A stretch of 64,000 nt of DNA from Schistosoma haematobium (GCF_000699445.3 NC_067200.1:8120450-8184449); one strand, 5' to 3'. Counted from the stretch's first letter, positions 33,010 to 45,751 are shown. Numbers and translations are program-made. The notes: generated by a model from the letters alone, not told the origin.

Positions 33010-33192
33010 TATTGAAATTTCAGTGATTGAAATCATGAGTCAATTAAACCTAGACCACCATGGAAAACCTGGAAGCACTGGACGGCCATCTCGTCCTACT
33101 GTGGAACTCCTCATCAGTGCAAATCCACGATCCCGCACTCCACGAGATTCAAACCCAGGACCTATCGATCTCCACAAAACCCCTTCTGATAA
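33010..33192. repeat. snap-back hammerhead short repeat, copy E (very short second arm)
   Basis: Minus-sense unit from the 3' tail through antisense box B ('gattcaaaccc'), then only about 20 bp of plus-sense tail ('tccacaaaaccccttctgat') at 33171-33190. Confidence 0.6.
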
Positions 33193-33389
33193 TGTATTCA
33201 AATTGTATAAAGTCAAATATATACTCACTTAAAACATTTTTTCAAATATTTACTATTTACTATTCGTCATCTATCACAAAAGACTTTGACTATTCCATTG
33301 GACACAGAGATCTTCTTTATTCATCATGAATACGATGCAAGAATTAGTTTGTATTCGTTATTCATTAAAGGGGGGACGAGTGTGGTGTG

Positions 33390-33660
33390 TGCTACTTATA
33401 TCAACATAAATAGTATATAACGTTAGTCAGGAATAGAATGTCTGGCAGCAGAAGGTCGAGAAGATCGAATAGGAAAGAATGTGAAATGAAAGCAATTGGT
33501 ATAGAAATGAAGGAATAGTGAAGTTTAAGATTATTAATTGACATTTTGAAAATTAAGTACTTAATGTATGGTTCTCAGATTTACTAAGATATTCTGTGAT
33601 TCTGTGTTCAAAAACATTCGATTGTCTCCACTTGTATTTCCGTTCATTATAGATAGGCAA
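33390..33660 (+). repeat. dispersed repeat, third copy
   Basis: Matches 27236-27510 and the split copy at 30081-30880. Function unknown, non-coding. Confidence 0.5.
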
Positions 33661-33759
33661 GAATGGAAATATTCAAAACCAGTACCGTTCACCTTAGAGT
33701 TAACCTTTAGTTGACATCACGTCAGCTGTTAGACATTTTTTGAATGAAGCTATATAAAG

Positions 33760-34790
33760 TATCTGGCACTTTAATTCCAAACAAGACAGATTACATAGAA
33801 AAAATGAATACCCTGCTGAGTGATCAAACTAAATTCCAAAATCTTGAGTCATGTAAAAACATTCATGAAAAGATAGAACATCAATTAGCTACGGCATTAT
33901 TACTGCTGATAAATAGATGACACACCAATCGTATGTGACAAAAGTATTGGCAAACAAGAGCTGTTGAACAGTTTGGATAACTTCCACTCAAATATCAAAT
34001 TCACCAGTGAAGAGAAGAACGATATTAGTATAGCTTGCATTGGTGTCCCACTTTCTAGAAGCATAGACTGTTCCATAAGATGAAATGTATTTAAAAAGAA
34101 TACATGGACGGGTCAGTATACCCATTTTCATAGCTTTAGACTCCTTCAATACAAAATAAATTTGGTTAAATGTCTCAGCCACAAAACCAAACTATTATGT
34201 ACTGAAGATAGTATAGATAACGAAGTAGATAAACTGAAGAACACATTACGAAATAATGACTATCCAGATAATTTCCTCAGAAAATTTCTATTGCAAGGCA
34301 GAAAAACTTACACGGTCAGTAAGAAAGACATCTATCTAAAACTCGATTTTAAATGGGACACCACGGGTGACATTTTGACACGTTAGCTCGAGCTAGTTAC
34401 ATTGGCTGTACTCATGGGGCTTTATCCCTGAGTGCTCGTGAACACTCACCAGCATGGTTGGGAAAAGAAGTCACCAAATCGATTAACAGAGTTAGATATT
34501 CCCACTTCGTAGATAGTGAACATCACATTAAAATAGACAAAGCTTTTTCTGTTTTATATCAAGTTCCAAACGATCTACCTAAAGGAATTAGATTATGGCT
34601 TCTCTACATAGCTGAAGTCATCTGGATCAAATGCAGAAGACCGAACTTATATATCCAGAAGAGGTATATTCAAACTCTATGTTTACCTTGTCCACGACTG
34701 GATCACCAGATACCTAGAATGAATGTTATAAACCTTTTATCCCCCTACCAATTCCTTTTGCATTTATACCTTCCTTAATCTACACATTCA
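33760..34790 (+). mobile_element. Penelope-like element, RT C-terminus plus GIY-YIG nuclease, decayed
   Basis: Successive frames: KMNTLLSDQTKFQNLESC-like start (33800), a broken middle, then 34160-34386 (LRNNDYPDNFLRKFLLQGRK… YLKLDFKWDT) and 34390-34778 with SYIGCTHGALSL and REHSPAWLG, SHFVDSEHHIKIDKAFSV, LPKGIRLWLLYIAE and IQKRYIQTLCLPCP. YIG and R-EH are the GIY-YIG nuclease signature and the end block is typical of schistosome Penelope-like elements. Stops and frameshifts throughout make it inactive. Confidence 0.72.
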
Positions 34791-35039
34791 TTTATCTCAA
34801 TTCACATTAATTCTTTTTTTATCGTAATTGCCTTGATATCACTTCTCTTATTACATATTACATTTACACGTTGTTATTATTATTACCTCGATTAACAAAA
34901 CGAAATCCTTCTACTATGCATTTTATCTACATGACATTTTATTTCATTAAATTACTACTATACTGATTATGACTTGACACTACTACGGATCGGATGGCTG
35001 TTGAACTTAGTCAGAGTGGACAACAACACAGATGCAAGT

Positions 35040-35110
35040 AAATCTTGTTGACGAGTTCCAAATGGGACGAAACGCGCGTCGTGAATTCCACTGGTAGTCA
35101 CTATCCATCT
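35040..35110 (+). repeat. SM-alpha/Penelope-type hammerhead remnant at the left palindrome border (mirror at 57838-57908)
   Basis: Reads 'gttgacgagttccaaat' then 'gggacgaaacgcgcgtc' then 'ccactggtagtcactatcca'. Stem II and GAAAC are good, but the first core base is U not C, so it should be inactive. It lies just after a Penelope-like element, a position where such elements are known to carry hammerheads. Confidence 0.6.
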
Positions 35111-35279
35111 CTGCCTTCAGTACCAACTTCAGTTTACTATTAACAAACGCGACGGAAATAGTGCCGGATGCAGCAACCTCAGACTTCATTTTCAGGCGAA
35201 TGGTATGGTTGCACCCAAATGTTATTCTATTTTTGAGATTAGCTTATGATACTTGAATGACCTAAATTTTTCAGAACAA

Positions 35280-35535
35280 GCAATGTCAATCATCCCGATG
35301 ACATGAGAGCTTATGTGTTGCACAATTCTCAATTCTCAGGAGCGTGAGTTTAGACTGATACTATATACTGTTTGTGTCTCCCCAGTGTTTGAATATCTTC
35401 CGTATTTATTCATTAGCCTTCGTATAAACGACAGGTCGAAATTGAATAAATTCGCAGAAACTTCTAGAACTATTGTCTACTTTGGTATTCGTACTACTAT
35501 AATGGTAGACCTAGTCCCAAAATTGAAGAAGTAGA
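35280..35535 (+). pseudogene. possible LINE RT fragment (mirror at 57413-57668)
   Basis: The frame reads REFRLILYTVCVSPVFEYLP… then a polar stretch, resembling the CR1-type RT thumb ('…Y…V…P…EY…'). Weak; identical in both arms. Confidence 0.3.
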
Positions 35536-35999
35536 ATTCACACTGCTGTCTACACTGGCTCGTTCTGTCGTGATAATCAGCAATATAAGGTCTAGCATTT
35601 CTGAAGAACACATTTGAGCTGGGAAGAGGGCGATCTATCGGATACAGTGGACAAGAGGTTGTGTGACCACGCCTGCATGACCAAGCTATGCCACTCCAAT
35701 TTATTTGTTACCACGTTCACCATCACCGCCCTCCTCCAAGTCTTCTGTGTTGTATGTCGATCTTCTCAGCAATTAAGTATTGAGGCTCCAGAATATTTTG
35801 TTTAGAAACTAATACCACCACAACTTCACAAAAAAGACATTAGGTGGGGATTATGATAACAGTTGCCTTACATTATGTGGCACATTAGAACTTGAGGGCC
35901 ATTGGCAAAGGAGATGTAGTCTTATTCCCAAAATTTTACCTTAAACTCATATACCACTTGCTACGCAACGCAAATTTAATGTTAGGTTTTGTCGGTTTG

Positions 36000-36115
36000 C
36001 CCAATTTCAAGCTGAGACATCACGCTCAAGAGCGTAAACTTGACCTCTAGACCACTAGGTCAGTATCCAAAGATGTTTATGTCCCACTTCAACCAATCCA
36101 CGATATTGAGCGACC
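36000..36115 (-). repeat. hammerhead short repeat, 5' part (mirror at 56833-56948, +)
   Basis: Contains antisense box A ('ctctagaccactaggtc') and the 'ttcaaccaatccacgatatt' 5' block. The 3' half is absent. Confidence 0.5.
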
Positions 36116-36472
36116 CTTGTGATTAATTGAAATCCATGTACTATAATGTACTTTGACTGGATATCGAATTCTGCATTTTTATTTTTGAGCTTAATTTAAA
36201 TGGTAAAATACTGTAGGACAGTCTCATTGTCGTGTAATATAAAACTGTAGTTTAAGAAAAAGTGGGTTATATCAACTCTATCCGAGCACCATATGATACA
36301 ACGGGTTATCAATAAACATTGAGAAAAAGTGGAATCAATTTTCTTAGTAACTACGTAAAAATAAAACGTAATTTGTTTCGTTATGCTGATTACTTTGACA
36401 AGAAAAATTGGTAAAATTCTTGTACATGTAATTTCTTTACCTATGAAGAGACTATATATCACTCAGTTTGCT

Positions 36473-36652
36473 CACTTACATCTGCTACGCCCCTTGGTGG
36501 AGTTTAGGCCACCCATCAGCATTCTACATCCGACCCTATCCTGGGCAATCCTTTCCGGTTGTTTTTCACTTGTTATTCATCATTTTCATATCTGATACCA
36601 TTTCCCGACGTAGTGTTTTCTTCAGCCTTCCTCTTCTCCGCTTCCATTCTTG
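36473..36652 (-). mobile_element. RTE-like 3' end fragment (mirror at 56296-56475, +)
   Basis: On minus it encodes NKNGSGEEEG-like and …QDRVGCRMLMGGLNS, the C-terminus of the 4.5-7.9 kb family, ending near the usual 3' signature. Confidence 0.65.
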
Positions 36653-37174
36653 TTGATGAACACAAGTGTCTAATGACAATTAACTGCACTTGAATGCTAA
36701 TAAAAATTTTAATTCAAAAGGAGAAAATTATTTTTCGTTTAAATATTGCCATGAATAATTTTAGAGCATCATTTGAACTAATAACAGTTATCACATGTGT
36801 TTAAACTTATGAATAAATCACTTCAGTAGGACAATGTTGTGGTGTATATTACTTATGTCATCAGACATAGCGTGTGATGGTGTGCTTTTCTGTTATCAAC
36901 CATTCATCTGTCCTCTTATTGACATCAAACTCAGCCGATCAATAATTTGCTAATGGTGTACACATTCATATAAATACGAAAAACACAATGGTCTAATTCA
37001 TAAACACGTCTGATTGCTAACACGTGACCATTTGAGTTGACCCGACAATTATAAAATCAATTGTAGATTAACCTATATTGACGTTCTCTATTTCTCAAAT
37101 TGAAATAAGTCTAACCGAATGTGACGTGCTACGCACTACAATATGTGTGAATTAACAAGAACGATTTTAATTAT

Positions 37175-37485
37175 GATCATGAACCGATCAAGATTAAACA
37201 ACCATTGAAAACATGAAAGCATTGGACGGCCGATTCGGCCTAGTATAACACTTCAGAAGCGCGCATTCACAATCCCGCACACGGGATCCGAACTCAGGAC
37301 CTTCGGTTAGGCGTGCGAACGCTTAACATCTGGATCACGGAGCTAGCATTCAACTGTGTTATTGTCTAACTTCAAACAATCCACGATATTTTGTGACATC
37401 ATCCACATCCGACACAGTTGAACTCGACTGGTCATTGCTTCTCACTAGAACTCTCGAAGCTAGTCACTATTGAGCATATAAGGGT
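37175..37485 (-). repeat. subfamily-2 hammerhead short repeat (mirror at 55463-55773, +)
   Basis: Minus-sense unit with the 'gatcatgaaccgatcaag' 3' end and antisense box B ('gatccgaactcagg'). The unit reaches the 5' block 'tctcgaagctagtcactatt'. The hammerhead core is decayed. Confidence 0.58.
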
Positions 37486-37970
37486 GTCAATACATCTTAA
37501 TTGATACACAAAAGTCTCCAAAACACTATGCTAATAAGAACGCTTCTAATTGAAGTCAGAACTAAGTAATCCAGAGACCGAAAGCATTGGCGAGGAAGGA
37601 GTAGATTCCAGGATAAAATGTTGCAAGTCCTGAGGTTTTGTCACTGAAATTATTACACACATAATACATCTTTTGTGGTACGGTTGTGATGTGTTGTAAC
37701 GACATCTAGAAACGATTATTAAGTGTAAAACATCTATAGGCAACAGATGACCATGTACATCAGATTAGGCTTGAGTACAATTAGCAAAGTAAACACATCC
37801 TTCCGATACTGATGAATGGCTCGATTTTGCAAATCAATGTATGTGTTATTTCAGTCACGATTGGATTTGGAGAATATCCAGTAAACGATTAAGTTGCTGA
37901 TACGTAAAAGAAGATTTGAAAACGTGTACGAAATTGAGTGGTGATATTTGGAGTGGAAAGTAAAATGTCA

Positions 37971-38335
37971 CTGAGCCCTAAAAATCATCCGGCTGTTGCA
38001 TCACTGAATATCGAACAGATCATCGATCCCGGTCAAGGACAAGGAGAACCAACGCGCATCAGTTAATCGTATACCATGGACTGGCTCATGCAGTGGCGAT
38101 CTCGCTTTCTTATCTGTACACATTCTTACTCATACATCTTCATAATAACGTCCTTTGTGTTATAAGGTCTTCAAAACAGCCATAGTAATTTGATACATCG
38201 TGGGGTAATCCACGTTAGATGCTGTCCGCGAGGTGTGATTTCCAAGTTAGCTGGTTCGTCACACAATTTCCGTCGAACTCGAGCGGACCTCAAATCATTC
38301 GAGATAGATCATCTACGTTGGTGATCTTCAATGTT
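37971..38335 (+). mobile_element. old LTR remnant of the 60-63 kb family (mirror at 54613-54977, -)
   Basis: Diverged copy of the LTRs at 60012 and 62734, in opposite orientation: 'atgtcactgagccct', 'ccaacgcgcat', 'aataacgtcctttgtgtt', and an end 'acgttggtgatctt'. No internal sequence. Confidence 0.6.
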
Positions 38336-39614
38336 CAAAGGCTGATCGACACAACCTAGTAGTCAATGTTGGATCGCCCAAACACTGTTCAATCGATGGT
38401 CAAGTTCAACATCATTCTTTGATACTGTGATAGTCTGCACTAATTGTGACTTGTTTTCCATTCGTCACAAGGTGAAATCTGTTTGACAACACACAGTAGT
38501 TCGCACACCATACGATGCACATCACAATTCGTCGTTAGGTGACTCACTAGTTTACGATGGCCACAATAATGAGATAATGTTACAGTTTGTTCTGTATCGA
38601 GTTGCATATTCTCCATCGCTCCCTCATTTCAATCTGTCATTACGGGAAGAGTGAAATCGAGATTGTGACTTTCTTTGAATTCATTTGGTTACAGCAATAT
38701 TTAATACAGGGTATTAGAAAAATGAAGGCACTGAATGCATGTCCATAGAATCTTACATAAGTGAATATCATCAATACAACTCTGACTGAGAAACCAGCAA
38801 AATCATACTGAGAAATAATGACTTGCATGTAAAGTTAAACAGGTCATTCAGAAGTAGTCTCTCGCAACCAAGTGAAAGTGTGTTTCTGCAGATTGCTTGA
38901 TCAACTGACTCGGTTGGTGTGATGAGTGTGATCAAGTGACAGCTATTCACAGAAACTCAACTGTTGACTCAATGCTCCCAACGAAACAGACATCAAGATG
39001 CAAAATAACTCGTTAACAACATTAAATCTTATCTCACAGTAAAACACACTCTCGTATACGAAATAATTGACACAAATTAGGCATGATTAAAATTCAACGT
39101 CAGAAAGTTGATGAGTGATGATTTTAAATTTTGTCGATCACTCACCGACAAATAGATTGGAGGTGTAACTATCAGTCTCACTTGTTGTGAATTGAAATGC
39201 ATTAAACCACTGACTATGTTACACCTAAGTTCTCGTATATTTCTCAACATCAATATTGATAATTTCAGGAAATCAATGGAAATTCGTGGACTCAACCAGT
39301 CACCTAACAACGATCAACTGAGAGTGGTTAACAGTGTTGTTCTAATGAAGCAACAAAAGCAACTAAACAATCACATGACTGCATTCCATCATTATCAAAA
39401 TACGTAGTTTGTTTTAACTGGAATGCAAAGCATTACAAAATCATCACATAATATGACGTTTGATTTACATCACTGTCAATAACATAGGCTCATCTAACTA
39501 CTGTGATCAACAACTTGACTTACAATAACAATGAATAATGCTTGAGTTTCTAATAATATTCTTACTATTTTTATCAGTCAAATTTTTGTTAATGCACGTC
39601 GAAATAATCGCTCA

Positions 39615-39765
39615 CATTTTATTTATTTATTTGAACACATAACCACTGGTACATGTGGGCACCAGATACACATGCGCCACACAAATCAAATGAGATTTGT
39701 GTGAGGGCCGTGATATTGCCCATGTGCCCAGACCGAAGCACGATCGCTCATGTAATCAGTAATAT
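39615..39765 (-). repeat. 3' tail of the (AAAT)n-ended dispersed repeat (mirror at 53183-53333, +)
   Basis: Matches the last 150 bp of 11290-11860, with a 'ttcaaataaataaataaa' tail on minus. Confidence 0.55.
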
Positions 39766-40565
39766 ACACTGTTCAGCAGTTACACATTGTCCTATTCTAT
39801 TCAGTCTGCACGCAAAGTGAGGCGACTGACTTGAAGGATTGGAAGCGAAGCGTTGTAGGTCGAAACACATTTCCGCCTACTTCATTTCGAACAGCAACAA
39901 GTTAATGCTAATTGAACTTACATTGGAGGTATGATGCTCAGTCACACACAATGTCGAATTGGTGACTTCAAACGCATCTCCTGTTCATCGACATCTTCAG
40001 TGTCATTTATTTCTAATAAAGCCTTACAACGGTTTCATTCACCACTGCAGACGTCAACACAACGATATTCACGGATAATAAAACAATAACAACATGTGAT
40101 AACAAGATTTCGACATCAATAAATTAGACCGTCAGTTCCAACACCGTTTCACATGGTCCTATATGAGTGCAGTCAGTTGATGTTCACACCACACAAGTCG
40201 CCTCCTCGTCATACGTAGAACACGAAACCTCGTCACCTGAATTCGCATCAAACGAGCGACCTACATCATTGTGTTGAATTAACTTGACAAAGTGAAATCA
40301 CACACAATCGTGTCATTCTGACAATACAACCACATCATAGTATTCGCAATCTCATCGACCGGTCCGACACACACACATTATTAAAATGAAGTACACTGTA
40401 GTTCACAGTGAACACTCAAATGAACATAAGAATATATCGGAATGAATGGAAGGTGTTATTTATATGGAAATTAATTTAACACTTTACAAATTCATGTGTA
40501 GAACAGCACACAGATATCTAGTCACTCAACATGAATATAGTGATCAATGAAAAATGATGCAAAGT

Positions 40566-42735
40566 CTATTTTTTATTAACTTTGATCCCATGATCACCAC
40601 GTTTCCAGTTCACTGGACACACTTCACCATGCTTCTCCACAAATTGGAACGCGTCCAGTAGTCGTAATGTTTCATCTACAGATCGTCCAACTGGCTTGTC
40701 ATTGATCGTGATTTGACGTAGAATTCCCTTCGGATCAATGATGAATAAACCTCTAAAAAGGAAGGCATAGTGAGGGAAATGATAAATAGAAGTACAATTA
40801 AACTCGTGTCTATGTGCAAGTCGATTGCCAATACTCTCAATTCAATAGGAAGTTCAGTCAAGTGTTGAGATTCGGTTGTCTTTATGAGCACTGGGTTCTA
40901 ATGGTCAGACATTTCGTGGAGAACCGCAGATTCTATGATGCCCCAAATACAATTTGTGCTGTGTCCAATCTAATAACACATTGATTGATTTTCTATTCAA
41001 GAATACGGATCGAATGAGAATTTGGTTCAGCAAACATTTAACTGTCAACGGGTGAAATGTATGTCAGAACGCAGTCAAAAGTAGAACAGTGGAACGTGTC
41101 AGAGAACTTAATATATCGTTGACTACACACAGGGAAAGACGCTGAGAAACTAGTACAATACAAAACTGAAACATTGTTTCAAGAAGATTCTTGCATACTC
41201 GCACAATTATTTCAATCTCCTACTCCAAACTGGAAGCTAAACACGATTCGTTCCACACGTCTATCAGTCTGATTCTCAACACAGATTATCGAAATCGCAG
41301 CAAATCTCAGACAAAAATCACACGAATACAAACACACCACTCACCTGAATGCATTACCATCCTCCTCATCTAATACACCATATGCTCTGGAGATCTCCTG
41401 TGTGCGGTCGGCCAACAGAGGGATTTTCATCTGACCCAACCCACCCGATTTACGATCCAAATTGTTCCATGCAAGATGACTGTATTGAGAATCTGTAGAA
41501 CAGGCGATCACTTGACAATTTCGACTGTTGAACTCCTCCACCTGGTCACTGAACGCGATGATTTCAGTGGGACACACGAATGTGCTGTGAAAGAATTATG
41601 AGGAGGAGAGTCACTGGGATGATGAAACTACATGCAATTCCACGCATTCACATTAGGCATATTAGTCGAGCAGTGAGCGACTTGACTATGTAATTCGACA
41701 TGTATCAAGAAAGCATGTCAGCCAACCAGTCAGTCAGTTAGTCACTCCGATAGTTAGCCACACAAGTGTCAGTTCAGCCATATTGAATTAATCGTCATCA
41801 TAATTATCAAGCGAACGATAAATCTGTGCATCATCGGTGAACCGAATTTCACACTGCTATCTAACTATTCGTTGCAGCATAATACTGCATTTTGTGAAAT
41901 AAGGTTACACGCATTTTCTAGGACGTCTGCAGGAGGCAATTACTTAGGCATTCAATACAGTGATGTGATCAACATCGACTGTCAGAATCTCATTGGCATG
42001 AATAAACTGGAGTCAATATGGAGATTACCAGTGTGCTTCGTGAACAATTTCCCAGACATTTCATCTCAATTCACAATGAGAATCAGTACAAATGTACTCG
42101 TCACGTGGTATTCACTATTACCACTCAGATAAGTGGGGCCGGATGAATGATTGGTCACAACACGGTTCAAGTATTCCCGATGAGTGAACCCACACAGATG
42201 GCACCATATAAGAACAGATATTAGTATTCGGTGAACACGACTTAATCATTCATTCCAGATATCCACATACATTGTAAAGTCGAATCACAACAAATAAACT
42301 CCAATAAGAATTCGCGTTTATCACATCCGAAAATGTCGTCAGAAATCAGGGGATCAACATATCGTCTGACCTCTACAATAAATTACCTTACACTATCTAA
42401 CAACTTCAATAAGTCTCAAATCTCATACACACATCCAACGCATAATTAGGACAGACGGTTACAACAAATACACATTCATTCAACCAGTAGAACAAGTTCG
42501 GCCAATCAGAAGACGTAATCGGTTAGAATGGAGTGGGTGAATCAATATATGCAATCAAACACTATGCAATAACTACACAACAAATATGCACAATTACTAC
42601 TTACAAATCAGCTGGATAGAAGAATAATACAACATATTTTCCTCGATAATCCTTCAAACTGATCTCTTTGAATTCACCATTAACCACAGCATTTCCTTTG
42701 AATTCTGGTGCAGGTTTATTGGGCAACAATACCAT
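40566..42735 (-). CDS. TPx1: typical 2-Cys peroxiredoxin (thioredoxin peroxidase 1-like), left copy
   Basis: Three exons, 42605-42735, 41345-41584 and 40566-40752, with GT/AG borders; 558 bp, 185 aa. The enzyme reduces hydrogen peroxide and organic hydroperoxides using thioredoxin and protects the parasite from host oxidants; no signal peptide, so cytosolic. Visible motifs: YPADFTFVCPTE with the peroxidatic Cys at about residue 48 and Thr three residues before it, the GGLG loop, and EVCPVNW with the resolving Cys near residue 169. The protein ends …GIKVNKK with no C-terminal YF extension, so by family knowledge it should resist over-oxidation like S. mansoni Prx1. Its twin at 50213-52382 encodes what appears to be the same protein. 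The symbol is given by resemblance. Confidence 0.92.
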
Positions 42736-42792
42736 GATCAATGATTACCAAGCTGACAGTGATTCGTATGTCTCTCAAATCAGGTTTTCATG

Positions 42793-42837
42793 CTTATATA
42801 CAATTCGAGAAACACAATAACCTTGAACATAATTGGT
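42793..42837 (-). promoter_or_regulatory. putative core promoter of left peroxiredoxin copy
   Basis: Mirror image of the right copy: TATATAAG on minus at 42793-42800 and CCAAT upstream, unchanged. Confidence 0.5.
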
Positions 42838-43616
42838 TCTAATTCTCACTGTCAGTCCATTGGGTTGATACAATTGAATTAAATATCAATCACATGACAG
42901 CATATTTTTCATATCTCTTGTAACACACGTAGCCCCTGGTTGATCAGCTTACATTAGAATCAACAATTCCAAACACACTATGCTTGCATACACGTGACAA
43001 ATGGATTTCATATTCAGTAATTATGACGCAACGGGTGCATCATATTTTTGAACTGAAACACAATTAAATGATTGTGTCACAAAGTGTGAGGGCAATCATG
43101 TTTTGCCTGATTAAAGGTCAATTGCAAAACGTTAACATAGAAAAGAACCAAATGAGAATGACACGTGGTTGAGAAATCGAGAAGAAACATTGACAATTCA
43201 TTCAGTGGTTTGACAACTCACTACTCACAATCTGTTGAATGTGTATCACAAGGCTTCGATCAATTGATGCCACTTCCACACTTCTCTCAGTCAACATCAA
43301 ACACATTCGAAATACAACTTCTTAGAGTATTCCACAAACCAGATATTCACAAGTAGTCTCAAATCAGCTCACGATGTGGTTGCAACGATCACTGTATAGT
43401 TGCATCAATCACAAACAAATAAAATATTTCAAACCACTAGGTTAGAAACGAGAACCGGATTAGAGAGACGTGTAGAGTAAGAATGATGGAGTGAGGACAA
43501 TAAAAAAATATTCGTAACATCATAGTTAACACTGTAAAATTTAAGAAGTAAATTACTTGATAGGAATTCCGCATATCTGCACAACACAAATATACGTGAC
43601 CATATATCATCTTAAA

Positions 43617-44548
43617 CTAAACACATTCTCTGTGATTCGGTTTAGTTAGATTTTCACGTGAGATTCCGTCAAAGACATTTTCATTGTAGATTCCGATAAA
43701 CATTTCGGGAAATCCATGTGGATTGTCCGATTGGTTTGGTTGTTTGTTTACTTGTCTGCCTGGTTGTTCGCTTCTTTGTTTGTTCCTTTGCTTGCTTGCC
43801 TGATTGATTGATTGATTGATTGATTGTCGACTGACGATTGATGACTTCCTACCACTTTTAAACTGTACACAGCTCACACTGATTTCGCAACCATCAACAA
43901 ATCCAATGGTCACACAAAATACACAGTCTCGTTATAGATTCTCCGTTTCACACGGTCTGGTGAAACATAGATCACTCGTATGCGAGTGACTAGACGATGT
44001 GAGGAGATTTCACACTGATTCATCTTCAGAGTCACAGCGGCATAACGTACCTCCAACATACTGCACGAGGAAACATTGATTTTCAACTCGCTTCCACACG
44101 CTCAACCAACCGGTTTCTAGAGCTCTTCGTTCCTTCAATTCGTCCATTTCCTGACACACACACACACACACATAAATATGATTGAGAGGAAATCGTTCCA
44201 CTCGTCCATTCGACATCAAGTACCTACATAAACTAAATTCGTGTACAATTTGAAGCTTCCGTTCCACAGTTTTAGTGCCGATGAAACCAATCATGTCGAG
44301 TTGGTAGAACAAACACTCACATCAACTAGAATGAATAGATCAGTGTCACGAACCTGTCATTCATCACATCTCATGACAGGTAGATCAAACTGCTTGTTGT
44401 CACTAAGCTGTTTGTTGTCCACAACGTAATGAAGGACGGCCACACGATTTCGGCCAAAACAAATAGGACAAGAACAAATACAATTTAACCAATGTGCTAT
44501 CCATAATTCAACACTGAAAATTGTCACCACCATTTCAACAAACAACAT
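43617..44548 (-). other. open frames upstream of peroxiredoxin, uncertain coding (mirror 48409-49330, +)
   Basis: Three successive frames on the peroxiredoxin strand: 44548-44357, 44312-44010 (TKTVERKLQIVHEFSLC, MDELKERRALETGWL) and 43913-43617 (with (SINQ)n from a TGAT repeat). A CAG acceptor-like site precedes the MDELKE segment and a GTACGT donor-like site follows it, but the phases of neighbouring pieces do not join. I recognise no domain. The arms differ here by a 12-bp in-frame repeat change. Confidence 0.22.
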
Positions 44549-44707
44549 TGTCGTAAATCAATGAATTTACTGAATTATTATTTTAGATAAGATATTTCAG
44601 TGTGACGGTCGTTCAACATCAAATACAATACACAACTTCCCCTTATCCATATAACCATCATCATATGTGCACATGATCACATGATAAATACACTTAACCA
44701 GAATGCA

Positions 44708-44737
44708 AAATTATTATTATTATTATTATTATTATTG
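44708..44737. repeat. (ATT)n microsatellite, left arm
   Basis: Shorter than its mirror at 48210-48247, one of the clearest differences between the arms. Confidence 0.8.
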
Positions 44738-45154
44738 TGAAGAAACAAATGAAAACAAACAACACACACCCAGTAATATCAACTAGACACAAATAAATTG
44801 CAATTAATCCAATCACACCATCATCATCATCAGCGTCAGCAAATAGTTACATAATTTACGTTTGCACAATGTGATCAATAAATAATGATTTAGAATATCT
44901 GAAATCTATTTGAAAGTCAATGTGACAAGTGCACATTATCCTACAACTAACTGAAGACCAATATTTGTGTGATGAAATTTATTTCCTGAATGTCAAATCT
45001 TATCACAATCTAAATAATAATCAACAAACGTATAACTGACAGCTTTATTGAAGCAATCCATGTAGGATATAGATTTCTAAGCAGAAAATCAATTAACCTT
45101 GTTCTAAACTCCAACAATGGAAATCTACGAACTTTTATTAATTATCTAAACTTA

Positions 45155-45240
45155 CTTGCTTACGCCTATTACTCCTCGTGGAGGAGCATAGGCTGCCCAC
45201 CAGCACACTTCATCCCACCCAGTCCTGGACAAATTATTCA
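45155..45240 (-). mobile_element. short RTE-like 3' end fragment
   Basis: On minus it encodes QDWVG.SVLVGSLCS-like sequence and ends in the family signature 'aggcgtaagcaagtaa'. Confidence 0.6.
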
Positions 45241-45749
45241 AACATGCTAGACAATTTCCAACAGATTATGCTTCATCATTCGAACTGATTTCATCGATAT
45301 TTTGTAGCAAACCACACACATATACGGGTTTTATATTGATAATCGAGAATCACTACACATTCTATGAGCTGAAAAATAACATGTTTCCAGGCATTAGTGT
45401 TAAACAACTCTTCTATTCATAAATAACGGGCTCAACAATCTTGACAAAATAAGCATAATAAAAAAGTGTTGAGAAAGATTTACTGAAACAAACAAACCTT
45501 AATTAAGAATATTTATTATAAATAAATCTGATTTCATCACTTTAAAGCACGTTATGTAATAAACCGAAAATTTCCACACGTCATTTAGTTACAAAACATT
45601 ACACGTTCAAATTTGAGAGATTTTAATTGTTATGCATCAGTGAATGATGGAAAACTCTTCGAAATGTAAAACCGTCAATTTTTATTTTAAATGAACCGAC
45701 TTTGTGCAAGTATTTCGTGTAAACCATAGTTGGCAATCTATTCATATAA

Positions 45750-45751
<2 letters not shown>

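Larger units (their letters stand above)
35011..44838. repeat. palindrome left arm (about 9.8 kb)
   Basis: Each base pairs with a position in 48104-57937 such that the coordinates sum to 92,948 over the outer 7.9 kb; the sum shifts slightly inward only because of microsatellite and homopolymer indels. By eye the differences are a few substitutions (e.g. 35038, 39267), 1-bp homopolymer indels (about 35830, 36323, 42908) and repeat-length changes ((TGAT)n, (CA)n, (ATT)n). The arm holds one peroxiredoxin gene and several old repeats. Confidence 0.9.

Noticed and set aside
35040..35110. Active hammerhead ribozyme at the palindrome border
   Set aside because: The invariant first core C is U and stem I is not formed, so it is kept only as a remnant.
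43795..43830. CRISPR-like or regulatory tandem array (TGAT repeats)
   Set aside because: Simple tetranucleotide microsatellite in a eukaryotic genome, of different length in the two arms.
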